A program made the position numbers and the translations under genes. A stretch of DNA of 23,070 bases from SG8-41 sp036397875 (lineage in GTDB: Bacteria; Pseudomonadota; Gammaproteobacteria; Burkholderiales; SG8-41), in contig DASWIC010000225.1 of NCBI GenBank assembly GCA_036397875.1, positions 1 to 23,070 on the forward strand, read 5' to 3'. This document shows, one piece after another, positions 7,704 through 17,005 of this stretch (positions within the stretch are counted from its first letter, which is position 1; the number at the start of each line of letters is the position of its first letter). The notes under the pieces were generated by a model. It did no database searches and was not told the origin of the DNA. It was given only the letters and a program-made list of their open reading frames with translations.

Positions 7704-8164
7704 CCCGGGTGGGGAACCACGAGCAGCGGGGCACCCAGTGCCCCGGCGAGCTTCTCGACGCGCATGCGCGAGCGCAACCCGGGCGCGCCCTTCGGGCGCG
7801 GGGCCCCCATTACCACACAGTCCGGCCGGACCGTCGCAGCGTACTCGAGCAACGCGGTGGCGGGCTCGCCCAGCACGACCTTCAGTTCATAGCGCCGGCC
7901 GCTCGCGCGGATCTCGCGCTCGAGGGCGGCCTTGTGCTCCTCGATTTCCCGGGCGAGCTGGGACTCCACGTGGCGGCCGTAAGCCGCGCGCGTGGAGGCG
8001 TTGTTCAACCAGTCGTCGCCCATCATCCCCTTCCACAGGTCGGGAACCACCACCAGGTGATAAATCGTCGCGCCCGGCGCGGCGAGCGCGAGCGCCGCAG
8101 CTTCCGCCGCGCGCGCGCCGGGAGTCCCGTGGCTGGCGAGCAGGACGCGATCGGCCTTCAACAT
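7700..8164 (-). CDS. Universal stress protein (UspA) family
   Basis: A 154-residue single-domain protein with the Usp fold. The first strand is ADRVLLASHG, and the last strand region is CVVMGAPRPKGAPGLRSRM followed by the C-terminal VEKLAGALGAPLLVVPHPG. The glycine-rich ATP-binding loop (G-x2-G-x9-G-S/T) is only partly recognisable, so nucleotide binding is uncertain. The start is fixed by the first strand; no later ATG would keep the fold. Remarkably, the ATG lies just 3 bases after the T-run of a strong intrinsic terminator read in the same direction, and no Shine-Dalgarno is visible. The gene is coupled to the downstream SRPBCC gene by a 4-base overlap. Confidence 0.85.
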   Translation of the reverse strand: MLKADRVLLASHGTPGARAAEAAALALAAPGATIYHLVVVPDLWKGMMGDDWLNNASTRAAYGRHVESQLAREIEEHKAALEREIRASGRRYELKVVLGEPATALLEYAATVRPDCVVMGAPRPKGAPGLRSRMRVEKLAGALGAPLLVVPHPG

Positions 8165-8167
8165 GGC

Positions 8168-8206
8168 AAAAAAATCCCGGTGACGCGCAGCGCGCGCTCA
8201 CCGGGA
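8168..8206 (-). terminator. Strong intrinsic terminator of the YeiH operon, abutting the usp start
   Basis: Read on the minus strand, TCCCGGTGA (8206-8198) pairs with TCACCGGGA (8183-8175). The inner CGCGC and GCGCG extend the stem to about 14 pairs with one bulged G and a GCT loop. Seven T residues follow directly (8174-8168). It lies 22 bases past the stop of the 39-residue membrane protein and ends 3 bases before the ATG of the universal stress protein gene, so it could end the upstream transcript or attenuate the downstream one. Confidence 0.85.
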
Positions 8207-8228
8207 CGCGGGAGAAATCCTGGCCGGA

Positions 8229-8348
8229 TCAGACCAGGAAATAGACGAGCGCTGCGATGATGAGCGCCAGGGCGAGCGCCATGAGATCCTCGTGGCGATC
8301 GCTCGGGAATATCGTCAACGCGGAACCACGGTCGAATTTGTCTTCCAT
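8229..8348 (-). CDS. Small single-pass membrane protein, 39 residues
   Basis: This short ORF is below common gene-calling limits. It encodes a polar, charged N-terminus (MEDKFDRGSALTIFPSDRHE) followed by one hydrophobic helix at residues 22-39 (LMALALALIIAALVYFLV), where the protein ends. It has a GGAAGGAG Shine-Dalgarno 8 bases before the ATG. It starts 16 bases after the stop of the YeiH-type transporter gene on the same strand and is followed by a strong terminator, so it is the last gene of a two-gene transcript. The layout suggests an accessory subunit or regulator of the transporter, by analogy with other small membrane partners of transporters. The function is not known to me. Confidence 0.75.
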   Translation of the reverse strand: MEDKFDRGSALTIFPSDRHEDLMALALALIIAALVYFLV

Positions 8349-8364
8349 GATGGCTTCTCCTTCC

Positions 8365-9963
8365 CTAAATGGTTTCGGCGACGAGCAGCAGCACGACGAT
8401 GAGCGAGCCGACGGCCTTGATTACCCCGACGATCGAGCCGATCACGAGCGGCGCGCCACCCGCCTGCCGGATCGACTGCATGGTGATTTGCATCCCCAGG
8501 CCAACCAGCCCAAAGGTGAAGAACCACGCGATGAGGTCCCGGAATTTGGAGATCTTCGCCGCCGTGTGCCGGACCACCCGGTGCGCCTTGGTGAGCACCG
8601 CCGTGCCTTCCTTGGACAGCGCCTTGGCGTTGATTATGCCCCGGACCACCGCGTCATCTGCCTCCGACATGATCTTCTTGTTCTGGGCCAGGCGCTCGAG
8701 GGCCGCTTTCTGGTCGGCGCGAGTGATCTTTCCGATCTCCTTCTGGAGCGTCGCCACCTCGGAGTCCCTGAGGTAATTGTTGATCTCCTTTCCGGTGCGG
8801 TCCTTCTTCATGAGCGCCTTGTCGCTGTTATCGAAGTAGGCACCCTGGTAATGGCGCGCCGGCGCGAAGATGCCGGTGGAGGAGAGCAGGAACATCAGAA
8901 TGAACCCGAGCACGAACAGCGGGAACTTGCTGATGACGACCTGCATCGCGTCGACCTGCTGCACAGTGCGCTGCGCCGCCTGTTCGCGCCGCACGTACCA
9001 GACCGCGAGCCACAGCACGATGATGGGCAGGAACAGCACACGCGTGATGTTGAAGATCTCGGCCACCTTGAGCGTCTCGATCCCGCCCGGCTGGAAGGCA
9101 AGCGCCGCTCCCGCCACCTGGGCGGAATTGAGGATGCCGGTGCCGGCCCAGGCGCCGAACTGGATGTAGCCCATGCCTAGGCCCCTGCCGATGATCGGGA
9201 ACAGGAACATGCAGAGCACCCCGAACAGGAGGATGGTCCCGATCGTGTACGCGATCTCAAGGGACTTCGCTTGCACGACGGGGGCGGCCGCCACGGCGGC
9301 GGAGACTCCGCACACGCCGACACCTGAGGACAGCACGCCGGTCATGGAGTTGGGCAGATTACGCCGCACGCCGATGAGCAGCACCAGCCAGACCGAGCCC
9401 AGTACGAAAACTCCGATCATGAGCACGGACAGCTTGCCGAGCTGCGCGAGTTCGGCGAAGCTGTAAAGCGCCCCCAGCAGAATGACGCCGGTCTTCAGGC
9501 CGAGCCGCGAGAGGCGCACGCCGTTCTCAGCCCACCCGGGCACCCGGAATACGTTGACCACGACGATCCCGGCAATGATGCCCATGACCACGTAGTTGAG
9601 GTTGAGCACGCTCGCGAAGTTGAAGCCCAGCGCGGGCCGCGCCTGCCGCCCCCACAGACCCATCAACGGGTCAAGGCCCCACTTGACGATGAACGCGACC
9701 AGCATGATGAACATCACGCCGGCGACGGTCGAGAGGTAGTAATCCGCATGGCCTTCCCTGGGCGCGGCGAGCAGGTGCCACAGGCCGACCAGGATCGCGA
9801 CACCCCCGAACGCGTAGCCGAGGGTCACCATTTCTCCTACGTATCGGCCGGTATTCAGAAACTTGATGAGCGCCGCCATGTTCCCGCTCTGAACGAGATA
9901 GGCGTAAGCCACCATGATGATGCCGATAACGAGCGGCCAGATCGTTCGCCGTGTATAGACCAT
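8365..9963 (-). CDS. YeiH/UPF0324-family transporter (putative sulfate exporter family), enlarged form
   Basis: An integral membrane protein of 532 residues, against about 340-350 for typical YeiH proteins. The family core is visible at LSSGVGVCGVSAAVAAAPVV (211-230) and AWAGTGILNSAQVAGAALAF (271-290), with many hydrophobic segments between about 120 and 365 and two more at the C-terminus (476-530). Two additions make it long: extra N-terminal membrane helices (about 7-95), and a roughly 105-residue hydrophilic, lysine-rich, probably helical insert (about 370-476) before the last helices. The substrate is unproven; the sulfate-exporter name is a family label. GGAGGAGG lies 5 bases before the ATG. 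The 39-residue membrane gene follows in the same operon. Confidence 0.85.
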   Translation of the reverse strand: MVYTRRTIWPLVIGIIMVAYAYLVQSGNMAALIKFLNTGRYVGEMVTLGYAFGGVAILVGLWHLLAAPREGHADYYLSTVAGVMFIMLVAFIVKWGLDPLMGLWGRQARPALGFNFASVLNLNYVVMGIIAGIVVVNVFRVPGWAENGVRLSRLGLKTGVILLGALYSFAELAQLGKLSVLMIGVFVLGSVWLVLLIGVRRNLPNSMTGVLSSGVGVCGVSAAVAAAPVVQAKSLEIAYTIGTILLFGVLCMFLFPIIGRGLGMGYIQFGAWAGTGILNSAQVAGAALAFQPGGIETLKVAEIFNITRVLFLPIIVLWLAVWYVRREQAAQRTVQQVDAMQVVISKFPLFVLGFILMFLLSSTGIFAPARHYQGAYFDNSDKALMKKDRTGKEINNYLRDSEVATLQKEIGKITRADQKAALERLAQNKKIMSEADDAVVRGIINAKALSKEGTAVLTKAHRVVRHTAAKISKFRDLIAWFFTFGLVGLGMQITMQSIRQAGGAPLVIGSIVGVIKAVGSLIVVLLLVAETI

Positions 9964-10120
9964 CTGCTCCTCCTCCGTGAACGGCCTGTCGGACGTGCCG
10001 CTGTTGACGGCGGTCGTGACGGCCTCAATTTAATGCTTGTCGGAACTCGCGCTGGCTCTTCTTGGGGGAGCCTGCGCGACCACGCACTTCGAACCACATG
10101 AGCAACAGTCGGGCGCAGGT

Positions 10121-10149
10121 AGTGTCGATCGCCCCTTGATTGAAGTCAA
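10121..10149 (-). promoter_or_regulatory. Candidate sigma-70 promoter for the YeiH-type operon
   Basis: On the minus strand TTGACT (10149-10144) is followed after 17 bases by GACACT (10126-10121). The -35 matches the consensus at 5 of 6 positions, the -10 at only 3 of 6. The predicted start would give a leader of about 150 bases before the transporter ATG. The -35 is part of an FNR-like palindrome. Confidence 0.35.
10136..10149 (-). promoter_or_regulatory. FNR/ANR-like palindrome (TTGAC-N4-ATCAA)
   Basis: The minus strand reads TTGACTTCAATCAA, matching the FNR/CRP-superfamily box TTGAT-N4-ATCAA at 9 of 10 half-site positions. It lies downstream of the quinol oxidase genes and upstream of the transporter operon, so it would act on the latter. 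No good -10 lies at the spacing expected for class II activation, so repression or chance are alternatives. Confidence 0.35.
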
Positions 10150-10241
10150 GTATTCCCTTGCGGGTGCAGCGCGTACCGCGAAGCGACCTGCCGAGGATCA
10201 TGCGCATAAGTATCTTGAATGGCGCATTTCGATTTTCTAAT

Positions 10242-10259
10242 GCCGCTGGCATCAGCGGC
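10242..10259 (-). terminator. Perfect 7-bp hairpin downstream of cioB
   Basis: GCCGCTG (10242-10248) and CAGCGGC (10253-10259) form a perfect stem with a 4-base loop, 35 bases past the cioB stop. On the minus strand it is followed by ATTAGAAAAT, which is AT-rich but not a T-run, so termination would be weak or factor-assisted. Confidence 0.35.
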
Positions 10260-10293
10260 TTGCGCCCCGGGGCCTCGACCGGAGATCCCGTGT

Positions 10294-11289
10294 TCAGTGG
10301 TCGTAGAGCTTCCCGGTCGCCTTGCCGCGGAATACCCGGTAGACGAAAGCTGTCCAGCCGATGATGAACGGCAGCACGATGAGCGCGCCGATGAGCACGA
10401 CCTTGAGCGACGACGGATGGGCCGCAGCTTCCCAGATGGTGATCCGGTCCATGACCACATAGGGGAAGAGGCTGTAGGCGAGGCCGAGGAAAGCGAGCGT
10501 ATAGATCGCGACCGCGCCGGCGAACGGCGCCCAGTCGGGAACGGGTCCACCGTTCTGGATGCGGCCGGACATGCGCCAGACCCAGAGCCAGGCCGCGGCG
10601 CTCGCCAGTGGCAGCAGCATGAGTGCGAGCGTGCGCGGAAAATCGAACCACTTGTCGCGCACCGTCTCGCTCGCGAGCGGTGTCGCGAGGCTCACCAGCG
10701 CCACGCCGAGCGCGACCCACAGCAGGCCCCAACGCGCCCAGCCGGTCGCTTTTTGCTGCAAGGCGCCCTCGGTGCGCCAGATGAGCCAGGTCGCGCCGAG
10801 CAGCACGTAGCCGCCGCAGACGCCGCCGGCGACCACGAGCGAGAACATGAAATAGCCGAAGCCCGGCTCGAAGCCGGTGATGTAGGCTCCCAGCATCAAC
10901 CCCTGCGCGAGCGACGTGACGAACGAGCCAAACCAGAACAGCCAGTTCCACATTTCGCGGTGCCAGCCTTCGGCCTTCACGCGGAATTCGAAGGCGACGC
11001 CGCGCAACATGAGCCCGATCAACATCACCACCACCGGCAGGTAGAGAGCGGTCAGCACCACGCCGTGCGCGGCGGGGAACGCGACCAGAAGGAGTCCCAC
11101 ACCGAGCACGAGCCAGGTCTCGTTGGCATCCCAAAACGGACCGATCGAGGAGACCATCACGTCCTGCTCGCGCGCATCGGCCGCCGGCATCAACATCCCG
11201 ACGCCGAGGTCGTAGCCGTCGAGCACGACGTAGGCCAGCACCGCCACGCCCATGAGTACCGCGAAGATGACCGGGAGATCGAGCGTCAT
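10294..11289 (-). CDS. cioB: Cytochrome bd-type (cyanide-insensitive) quinol oxidase subunit II
   Basis: Subunit II (CydB/CioB) of the inner-membrane bd oxidase that passes electrons from quinol to oxygen. It has 331 residues, close to family length, with about eight or nine membrane helices. The N-terminus MTLDLPVIFAVLMGVAVLAY is followed by LDGYDLGVGML and SIGPFWDANETWLVLGVG, the strongly conserved subunit II signatures, then LRGVAFEFR and the C-terminal AFVYRVFRGK. The ATG at 11289 overlaps the cioA stop in ATGA. An in-frame extension upstream of this start lies inside cioA and is not real. No CydX-like small subunit is found after it, as expected for the CIO branch. Confidence 0.95.
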   Translation of the reverse strand: MTLDLPVIFAVLMGVAVLAYVVLDGYDLGVGMLMPAADAREQDVMVSSIGPFWDANETWLVLGVGLLLVAFPAAHGVVLTALYLPVVVMLIGLMLRGVAFEFRVKAEGWHREMWNWLFWFGSFVTSLAQGLMLGAYITGFEPGFGYFMFSLVVAGGVCGGYVLLGATWLIWRTEGALQQKATGWARWGLLWVALGVALVSLATPLASETVRDKWFDFPRTLALMLLPLASAAAWLWVWRMSGRIQNGGPVPDWAPFAGAVAIYTLAFLGLAYSLFPYVVMDRITIWEAAAHPSSLKVVLIGALIVLPFIIGWTAFVYRVFRGKATGKLYDH

Positions 11290-12644
11290 CGGGATGCCGT
11301 GAGCGCTGCACCGGCCATGACGGGTGAGCGTGGACCTTCTTGGGCGCTGCCTTTGCCGGCGAGGTGCGTGAGCACCACCATGTAGGCGACCAGCATCAGT
11401 CCGTAGGTCAGTATGTAGCCGGTCAGGCTTGCCCCGAGCTGTGCGCCGCTCACCGGTCCCACCGCATCCGCGGTCAGCAGTACGCCGGTAACGAGCCACG
11501 GCTGCCGGCCAATCTCGGTGACCAACCAGCCGGCGAGCGTCGCGATCCAGCCGGAGAACGTAAATCCGGCAAAAGTCCACAAGAGCCATCGCGGCGGAAC
11601 CGCGCCTTTGCGCATCATCCATGCCCCCAGCCACGAGAGCGCGATCATCAGCATGCCCATGCCAACCATCACGCGGAATGCGAAGAACACCGGGGCCACG
11701 GGTGGCGTGTCGGGTGCAAAGGCGTCCAGGCCCTTCAACTCCGCGTTGGGGTCATGCCTGAGGATCAAGCTCGCGCCCCTCGGGATTTCGATCGCGAAGT
11801 CGTTGCGCCGCGTCTCCGCATTCGGGATCGCGAACAGCACCAGCGGCACGCCCTTTTCCGTCTTCCAGATCGCTTCCATCGCGGCGATCTTCGCCGGCTG
11901 GTGCTCGAGCGTGTTGAGGCCATGCTGGTCGCCGACGAAAGCCTGCACCGGCGCGAGCACTGCGGCAATTACGACACCCGTGTGCAGTGTTCGCAGCGCA
12001 GCGGAATCGCCGGGCACCTTGATGAGCCGCCACGCGGAGAGTCCCGCGACGACAAACGATGCGGTGAGCCCGCTCGCGAGCATCATGTGCGTGAACCGGT
12101 AGGGGAACGAAGGATTGAAGATCACGGCTATCCAATCGCCCGCCACCAGCTGTCCGTCAACCTCGACGTGCCCGGTCGGGGTCTGCATCCAGGAATTGAG
12201 CGCCAGGATCCAGAACGCCGAGAGCGAGGTGCCGACCGCGACCAGCACGGTGGACGTGAGGTGCACCCAGCCCGGCACGCGGTTCATGCCGAACAGCATC
12301 ACGCCGAGGAATGTCGCCTCGAGGAAGAATGCCGTGAGCACCTCGAACGCCAGCAACGGACCGGCGACGTTGCCAACCTTCAGCATGAACCCGGGCCAGT
12401 TGGTGCCGAACTGGAACGACATGACGATGCCGGTGACGACGCCCATCGCAAAGGTGAGCGCGAACACCTTGACCCACAGCCGGTAGGTCTCCAGCCAGGC
12501 GGGCTCCGCGGTGCGTGCGTATTGCACGCGGAAATAGACGAGGATCCACGCCAGACCGATGGTGATGGTCGGAAACAGGATGTGAACCGCGATATTCAGC
12601 CCGAACTGGGCCCGCGCGAGGAAAAGGGTATCGCTGGCTTCCAA
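11286..12644 (-). CDS. cioA: Cytochrome bd-type (cyanide-insensitive) quinol oxidase subunit I
   Basis: Subunit I carries the haems and the quinol site. It has 452 residues with about nine membrane helices. Haem and proton-path residues align with E. coli CydA: H21 (b595), E101 and E109, H186 with M326 as likely b558 ligands, and K252 and E257 in the quinol region (HQPAKIAAMEA); GRQPW is at 379-383. The Q-loop is short (about 60 residues), which places it with CIO/short-loop oxidases that generally tolerate cyanide and sulfide better than haem-copper enzymes. The start is TTG, one base after the stop of the MoaD-like gene, with GGGTGA just upstream, so expression is probably coupled to it. 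Overlaps cioB by 4 bases. Confidence 0.94.
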   Translation of the reverse strand: MEASDTLFLARAQFGLNIAVHILFPTITIGLAWILVYFRVQYARTAEPAWLETYRLWVKVFALTFAMGVVTGIVMSFQFGTNWPGFMLKVGNVAGPLLAFEVLTAFFLEATFLGVMLFGMNRVPGWVHLTSTVLVAVGTSLSAFWILALNSWMQTPTGHVEVDGQLVAGDWIAVIFNPSFPYRFTHMMLASGLTASFVVAGLSAWRLIKVPGDSAALRTLHTGVVIAAVLAPVQAFVGDQHGLNTLEHQPAKIAAMEAIWKTEKGVPLVLFAIPNAETRRNDFAIEIPRGASLILRHDPNAELKGLDAFAPDTPPVAPVFFAFRVMVGMGMLMIALSWLGAWMMRKGAVPPRWLLWTFAGFTFSGWIATLAGWLVTEIGRQPWLVTGVLLTADAVGPVSGAQLGASLTGYILTYGLMLVAYMVVLTHLAGKGSAQEGPRSPVMAGAALTASR

Positions 12645-12645
12645 C

Positions 12646-12906
12646 TCACCCGCCGCTCAGGGCGCCGACGATCATGACCTCGTCGGCGGGGCGCAGCCGC
12701 ACCGCGAGGCTGCGGACTTGCTCGCGGTTGACGAAGATCCTGATGTGGCGCCGTATCTGGTCCTGCTCGCTGATGATGCGGAAGCGGATGCCGGGGTAGC
12801 GCCGGTCGAGATCCTCGAGCAGCTCGGCGACGGTGCCGCCGGTTGCGTCAACGGTGGTCGCTTCCTGAGTGTAACTGGAGAGGGGGGACGGCACGTAGAC
12901 CTTCAT
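12646..12906 (-). CDS. MoaD/ThiS-like ubiquitin-fold sulfur carrier
   Basis: An 86-residue protein with the beta-grasp pattern of MoaD/ThiS: MKVYVPSPL as first strand, TVAELLEDLDRRYPGIRFRI as the central helix region, IRIFVNREQV, then LRPADEVMIVGALSGG. It ends exactly in Gly-Gly, the tail that is adenylated and thiocarboxylated in sulfur carriers. No activating enzyme (MoeB/ThiF), MoaE or rhodanese gene is near, so the role in molybdopterin or thiamine synthesis is unlikely to be local. The ATG at 12906 overlaps the stop of the upstream propeller gene in ATGA, and cioA begins one base after its stop. The longer open frame to 13206 lies inside the propeller gene and is rejected. Confidence 0.85.
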   Translation of the reverse strand: MKVYVPSPLSSYTQEATTVDATGGTVAELLEDLDRRYPGIRFRIISEQDQIRRHIRIFVNREQVRSLAVRLRPADEVMIVGALSGG

Positions 12907-14045
12907 GTCTCCGCCGCCTCGACTGCATAGACTTCGGGCAGATGGCGCGCGATGCAGGTGAACTGCTTGCCCTCGTTCGCGCCGGCCCAGATTTCGCCGC
13001 TGGTGGTGCCGAAGTAGATTCCCAAAGGCTCGCCCGTGTCCGAGCACATCGCCTGGCGCTTGACGGTCCACCACGCCTGCGCCCGCGGCAGTCCCCGGTC
13101 GAGTCGCTGCCACGATCTGCCGGCACTGCGGCTCACATAGGCGGCGGGTTTGCCGCCCGGGCTCACGCGCGGCCATACCGTGCCGCCGTCCATGGGGAAC
13201 ACCCACAGCGTATCGGGGTCGCGCGGGTGCAGGACAATCGGGAAGCCGATGTCACCAATGTTTTTCGGCATCGCCTCGCCGATCCGCACCCAGCGGCCTT
13301 CGGGGCGATCCATGCGGTAGATCCCGCAATGGTTCTGCTGGTAGAGCCGGTCGGGCGCGAGCGGATGCAGGCGCACGCAGTGCGGATCGTGGCCGTAATC
13401 GGGGAACGGGTCCGGCAGGAAATCGGCGCGGCATCCCTGGTTGAGCGGCTGCCAGGATTTTCCCTGGTCGCGCGACTCGAACACGCCGCCGCTCGACATT
13501 CCGACGTAGAGGTGGCGCGCATCGCGCGGGTCGACGAGCAGCGAATGCATCTTGGGGCCGTCGGGGGTCCCATCCTCGGGGCCGCCCGTCCATTTTCTGC
13601 GCATCGGGTTGTCATTGAAGCCCGCCACGCCCTCCCACGTCACGCCGCCGTCCTCGGAGCGGAATATTCCCTGGGGCGAGGTGCCAGCGTACCACACGCC
13701 CGGCTCCGACGCGTGTCCCGGAGTAAGCCAGAAGACATGATCCACCTCGCGCTTGTCTTCCGCAGCCTCCGCTTTCGCGAAGGCGGGAGGGCGCCTGGCT
13801 TCCTGCCAGGTCTTGCCGAAATCGAGCGAGCGGAAGACGGTCGGGCCGAGATGCCCCGTACGCGCGGCGAGCAGCAGGGTGCGGCGGTCGCGCGGGTCGA
13901 GTACGCAATGATGAGCGGTGTGGCCCAGGAATTCCGGACCCGAGAGCCGCCAACTGCGGCGGCCCGGCCCGGCATGGAGCTGGAACAGGCCCTTGCGGGT
14001 GGCGATGAGGAGCCGGAGTCGGGAGGTGGCGCGGGATCGTTTCAT
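12903..14045 (-). CDS. BNR/Asp-box beta-propeller protein (sialidase-like fold)
   Basis: A 380-residue protein with at least four Asp-box repeats of the form S-x-D-x-G-x-(T/S)-W: SLDFGKTW, SEDGGVTW, SRDQGKSW and the degenerate SRSAGRSW. These mark a sialidase/YVTN-type propeller. Short His-rich patches (GHTAHHCVLDPRD, GHDPHCVRLHP, QQNHCGIYR) could bind metal. There is no signal peptide, so it is probably cytoplasmic, which argues against a secreted sialidase. Such proteins are often labelled glycosyl hydrolase or exo-alpha-sialidase without evidence. It is first of four genes that overlap or nearly touch (propeller, MoaD-like, cioA, cioB). GAGGA lies about 10 bases upstream of the ATG. I recall this propeller next to MoaD-like genes in other bacteria, which needs confirmation. 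Confidence 0.8.
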   Translation of the reverse strand: MKRSRATSRLRLLIATRKGLFQLHAGPGRRSWRLSGPEFLGHTAHHCVLDPRDRRTLLLAARTGHLGPTVFRSLDFGKTWQEARRPPAFAKAEAAEDKREVDHVFWLTPGHASEPGVWYAGTSPQGIFRSEDGGVTWEGVAGFNDNPMRRKWTGGPEDGTPDGPKMHSLLVDPRDARHLYVGMSSGGVFESRDQGKSWQPLNQGCRADFLPDPFPDYGHDPHCVRLHPLAPDRLYQQNHCGIYRMDRPEGRWVRIGEAMPKNIGDIGFPIVLHPRDPDTLWVFPMDGGTVWPRVSPGGKPAAYVSRSAGRSWQRLDRGLPRAQAWWTVKRQAMCSDTGEPLGIYFGTTSGEIWAGANEGKQFTCIARHLPEVYAVEAAET

Positions 14046-14151
14046 GGGTGATAGGTCCTCAGCATGTTGCGGTGGATTCTGCGGCGGGGCGTTACGGCCG
14101 CCCGGCGTGGCTAACTGCTTGCCTTGTCTGGATATTTTCCAGGCTTAGCCC

Positions 14152-14180
14152 CTTGAAATCCGCATCGAGCGCCTGATATA
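14152..14180 (+). promoter_or_regulatory. Sigma-32 heat-shock promoter of clpB
   Basis: CTTGAAA (14152-14158) is an exact sigma-32 -35 element. After 13 bases it is followed by CCTGATATA (14172-14180), close to the CCCCATNTA -10. Transcription would start near 14187, leaving a leader of about 77 bases. A small palindrome, CTGGA-N5-TCCAG (14128-14142), lies just upstream and could be an operator or chance. Confidence 0.85.
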
Positions 14181-14263
14181 GCATACAGTCATCAACGTCC
14201 GGCGTTGAGCAACCCCGGTGACGGGCGCGCGCCGCCGGCCCTGACACTAGTCGTTCTGAAACG

Positions 14264-16870
<2,607 letters not shown>

Positions 16871-16929
16871 AGTTCACGCGATGCAGAAATTTGCGGCGCG
16901 CGTACGCGGCGCGAATGCGAGGCGGGGCT

Positions 16930-16961
16930 TTGACTTTTCTGCTCCGCGGGGGCGATAGAAT
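16930..16961 (+). promoter_or_regulatory. Candidate promoter upstream of the HigA-like small gene
   Basis: TTGACT (16930-16935) and TAGAAT (16956-16961) each match sigma-70 consensus at 5 of 6 positions, but the 20-base spacer is long. Using GATAGA instead gives 18 bases with a poorer -10. The predicted start is about 38 bases before the ATG at 17006. Confidence 0.35.
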
Positions 16962-17005
16962 AGGCGAAACGGTGCTGGCCAGCGGGGCGGCGAGCGAGGA
17001 GAGCA

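Larger units (their letters stand above)
9964..10293. other. 330-base gap between cioB and the YeiH-type gene
   Basis: No convincing gene is seen here. The gap holds a perfect 7-bp hairpin near the cioB end (10242-10259), and an FNR/CRP-like palindrome (10136-10149) overlapping a possible minus-strand promoter (10121-10149). A 60-codon minus-strand frame at 10025-10204 has no Shine-Dalgarno and no recognisable protein, and is not called. Confidence 0.5.

Noticed and set aside
10080..10110. TTCGAA stretch considered as a tRNA T-arm
   Set aside because: No acceptor or anticodon stem could be found around it on either strand.
10025..10204. 60-codon minus-strand ORF downstream of cioB, considered as a CydX-like subunit
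   Set aside because: No Shine-Dalgarno, no membrane helix of CydX type, and CIO-type oxidases usually lack this subunit.
12907..13206. N-terminal extension of the MoaD-like frame
   Set aside because: It lies in another frame of the propeller gene; the ATG at 12906 gives the exact beta-grasp N-terminus and an ATGA overlap.
16871..17005. Search for a terminator after clpB
   Set aside because: The GC-rich stretch near 16890-16915 does not form a consistent stem and has no T-run.
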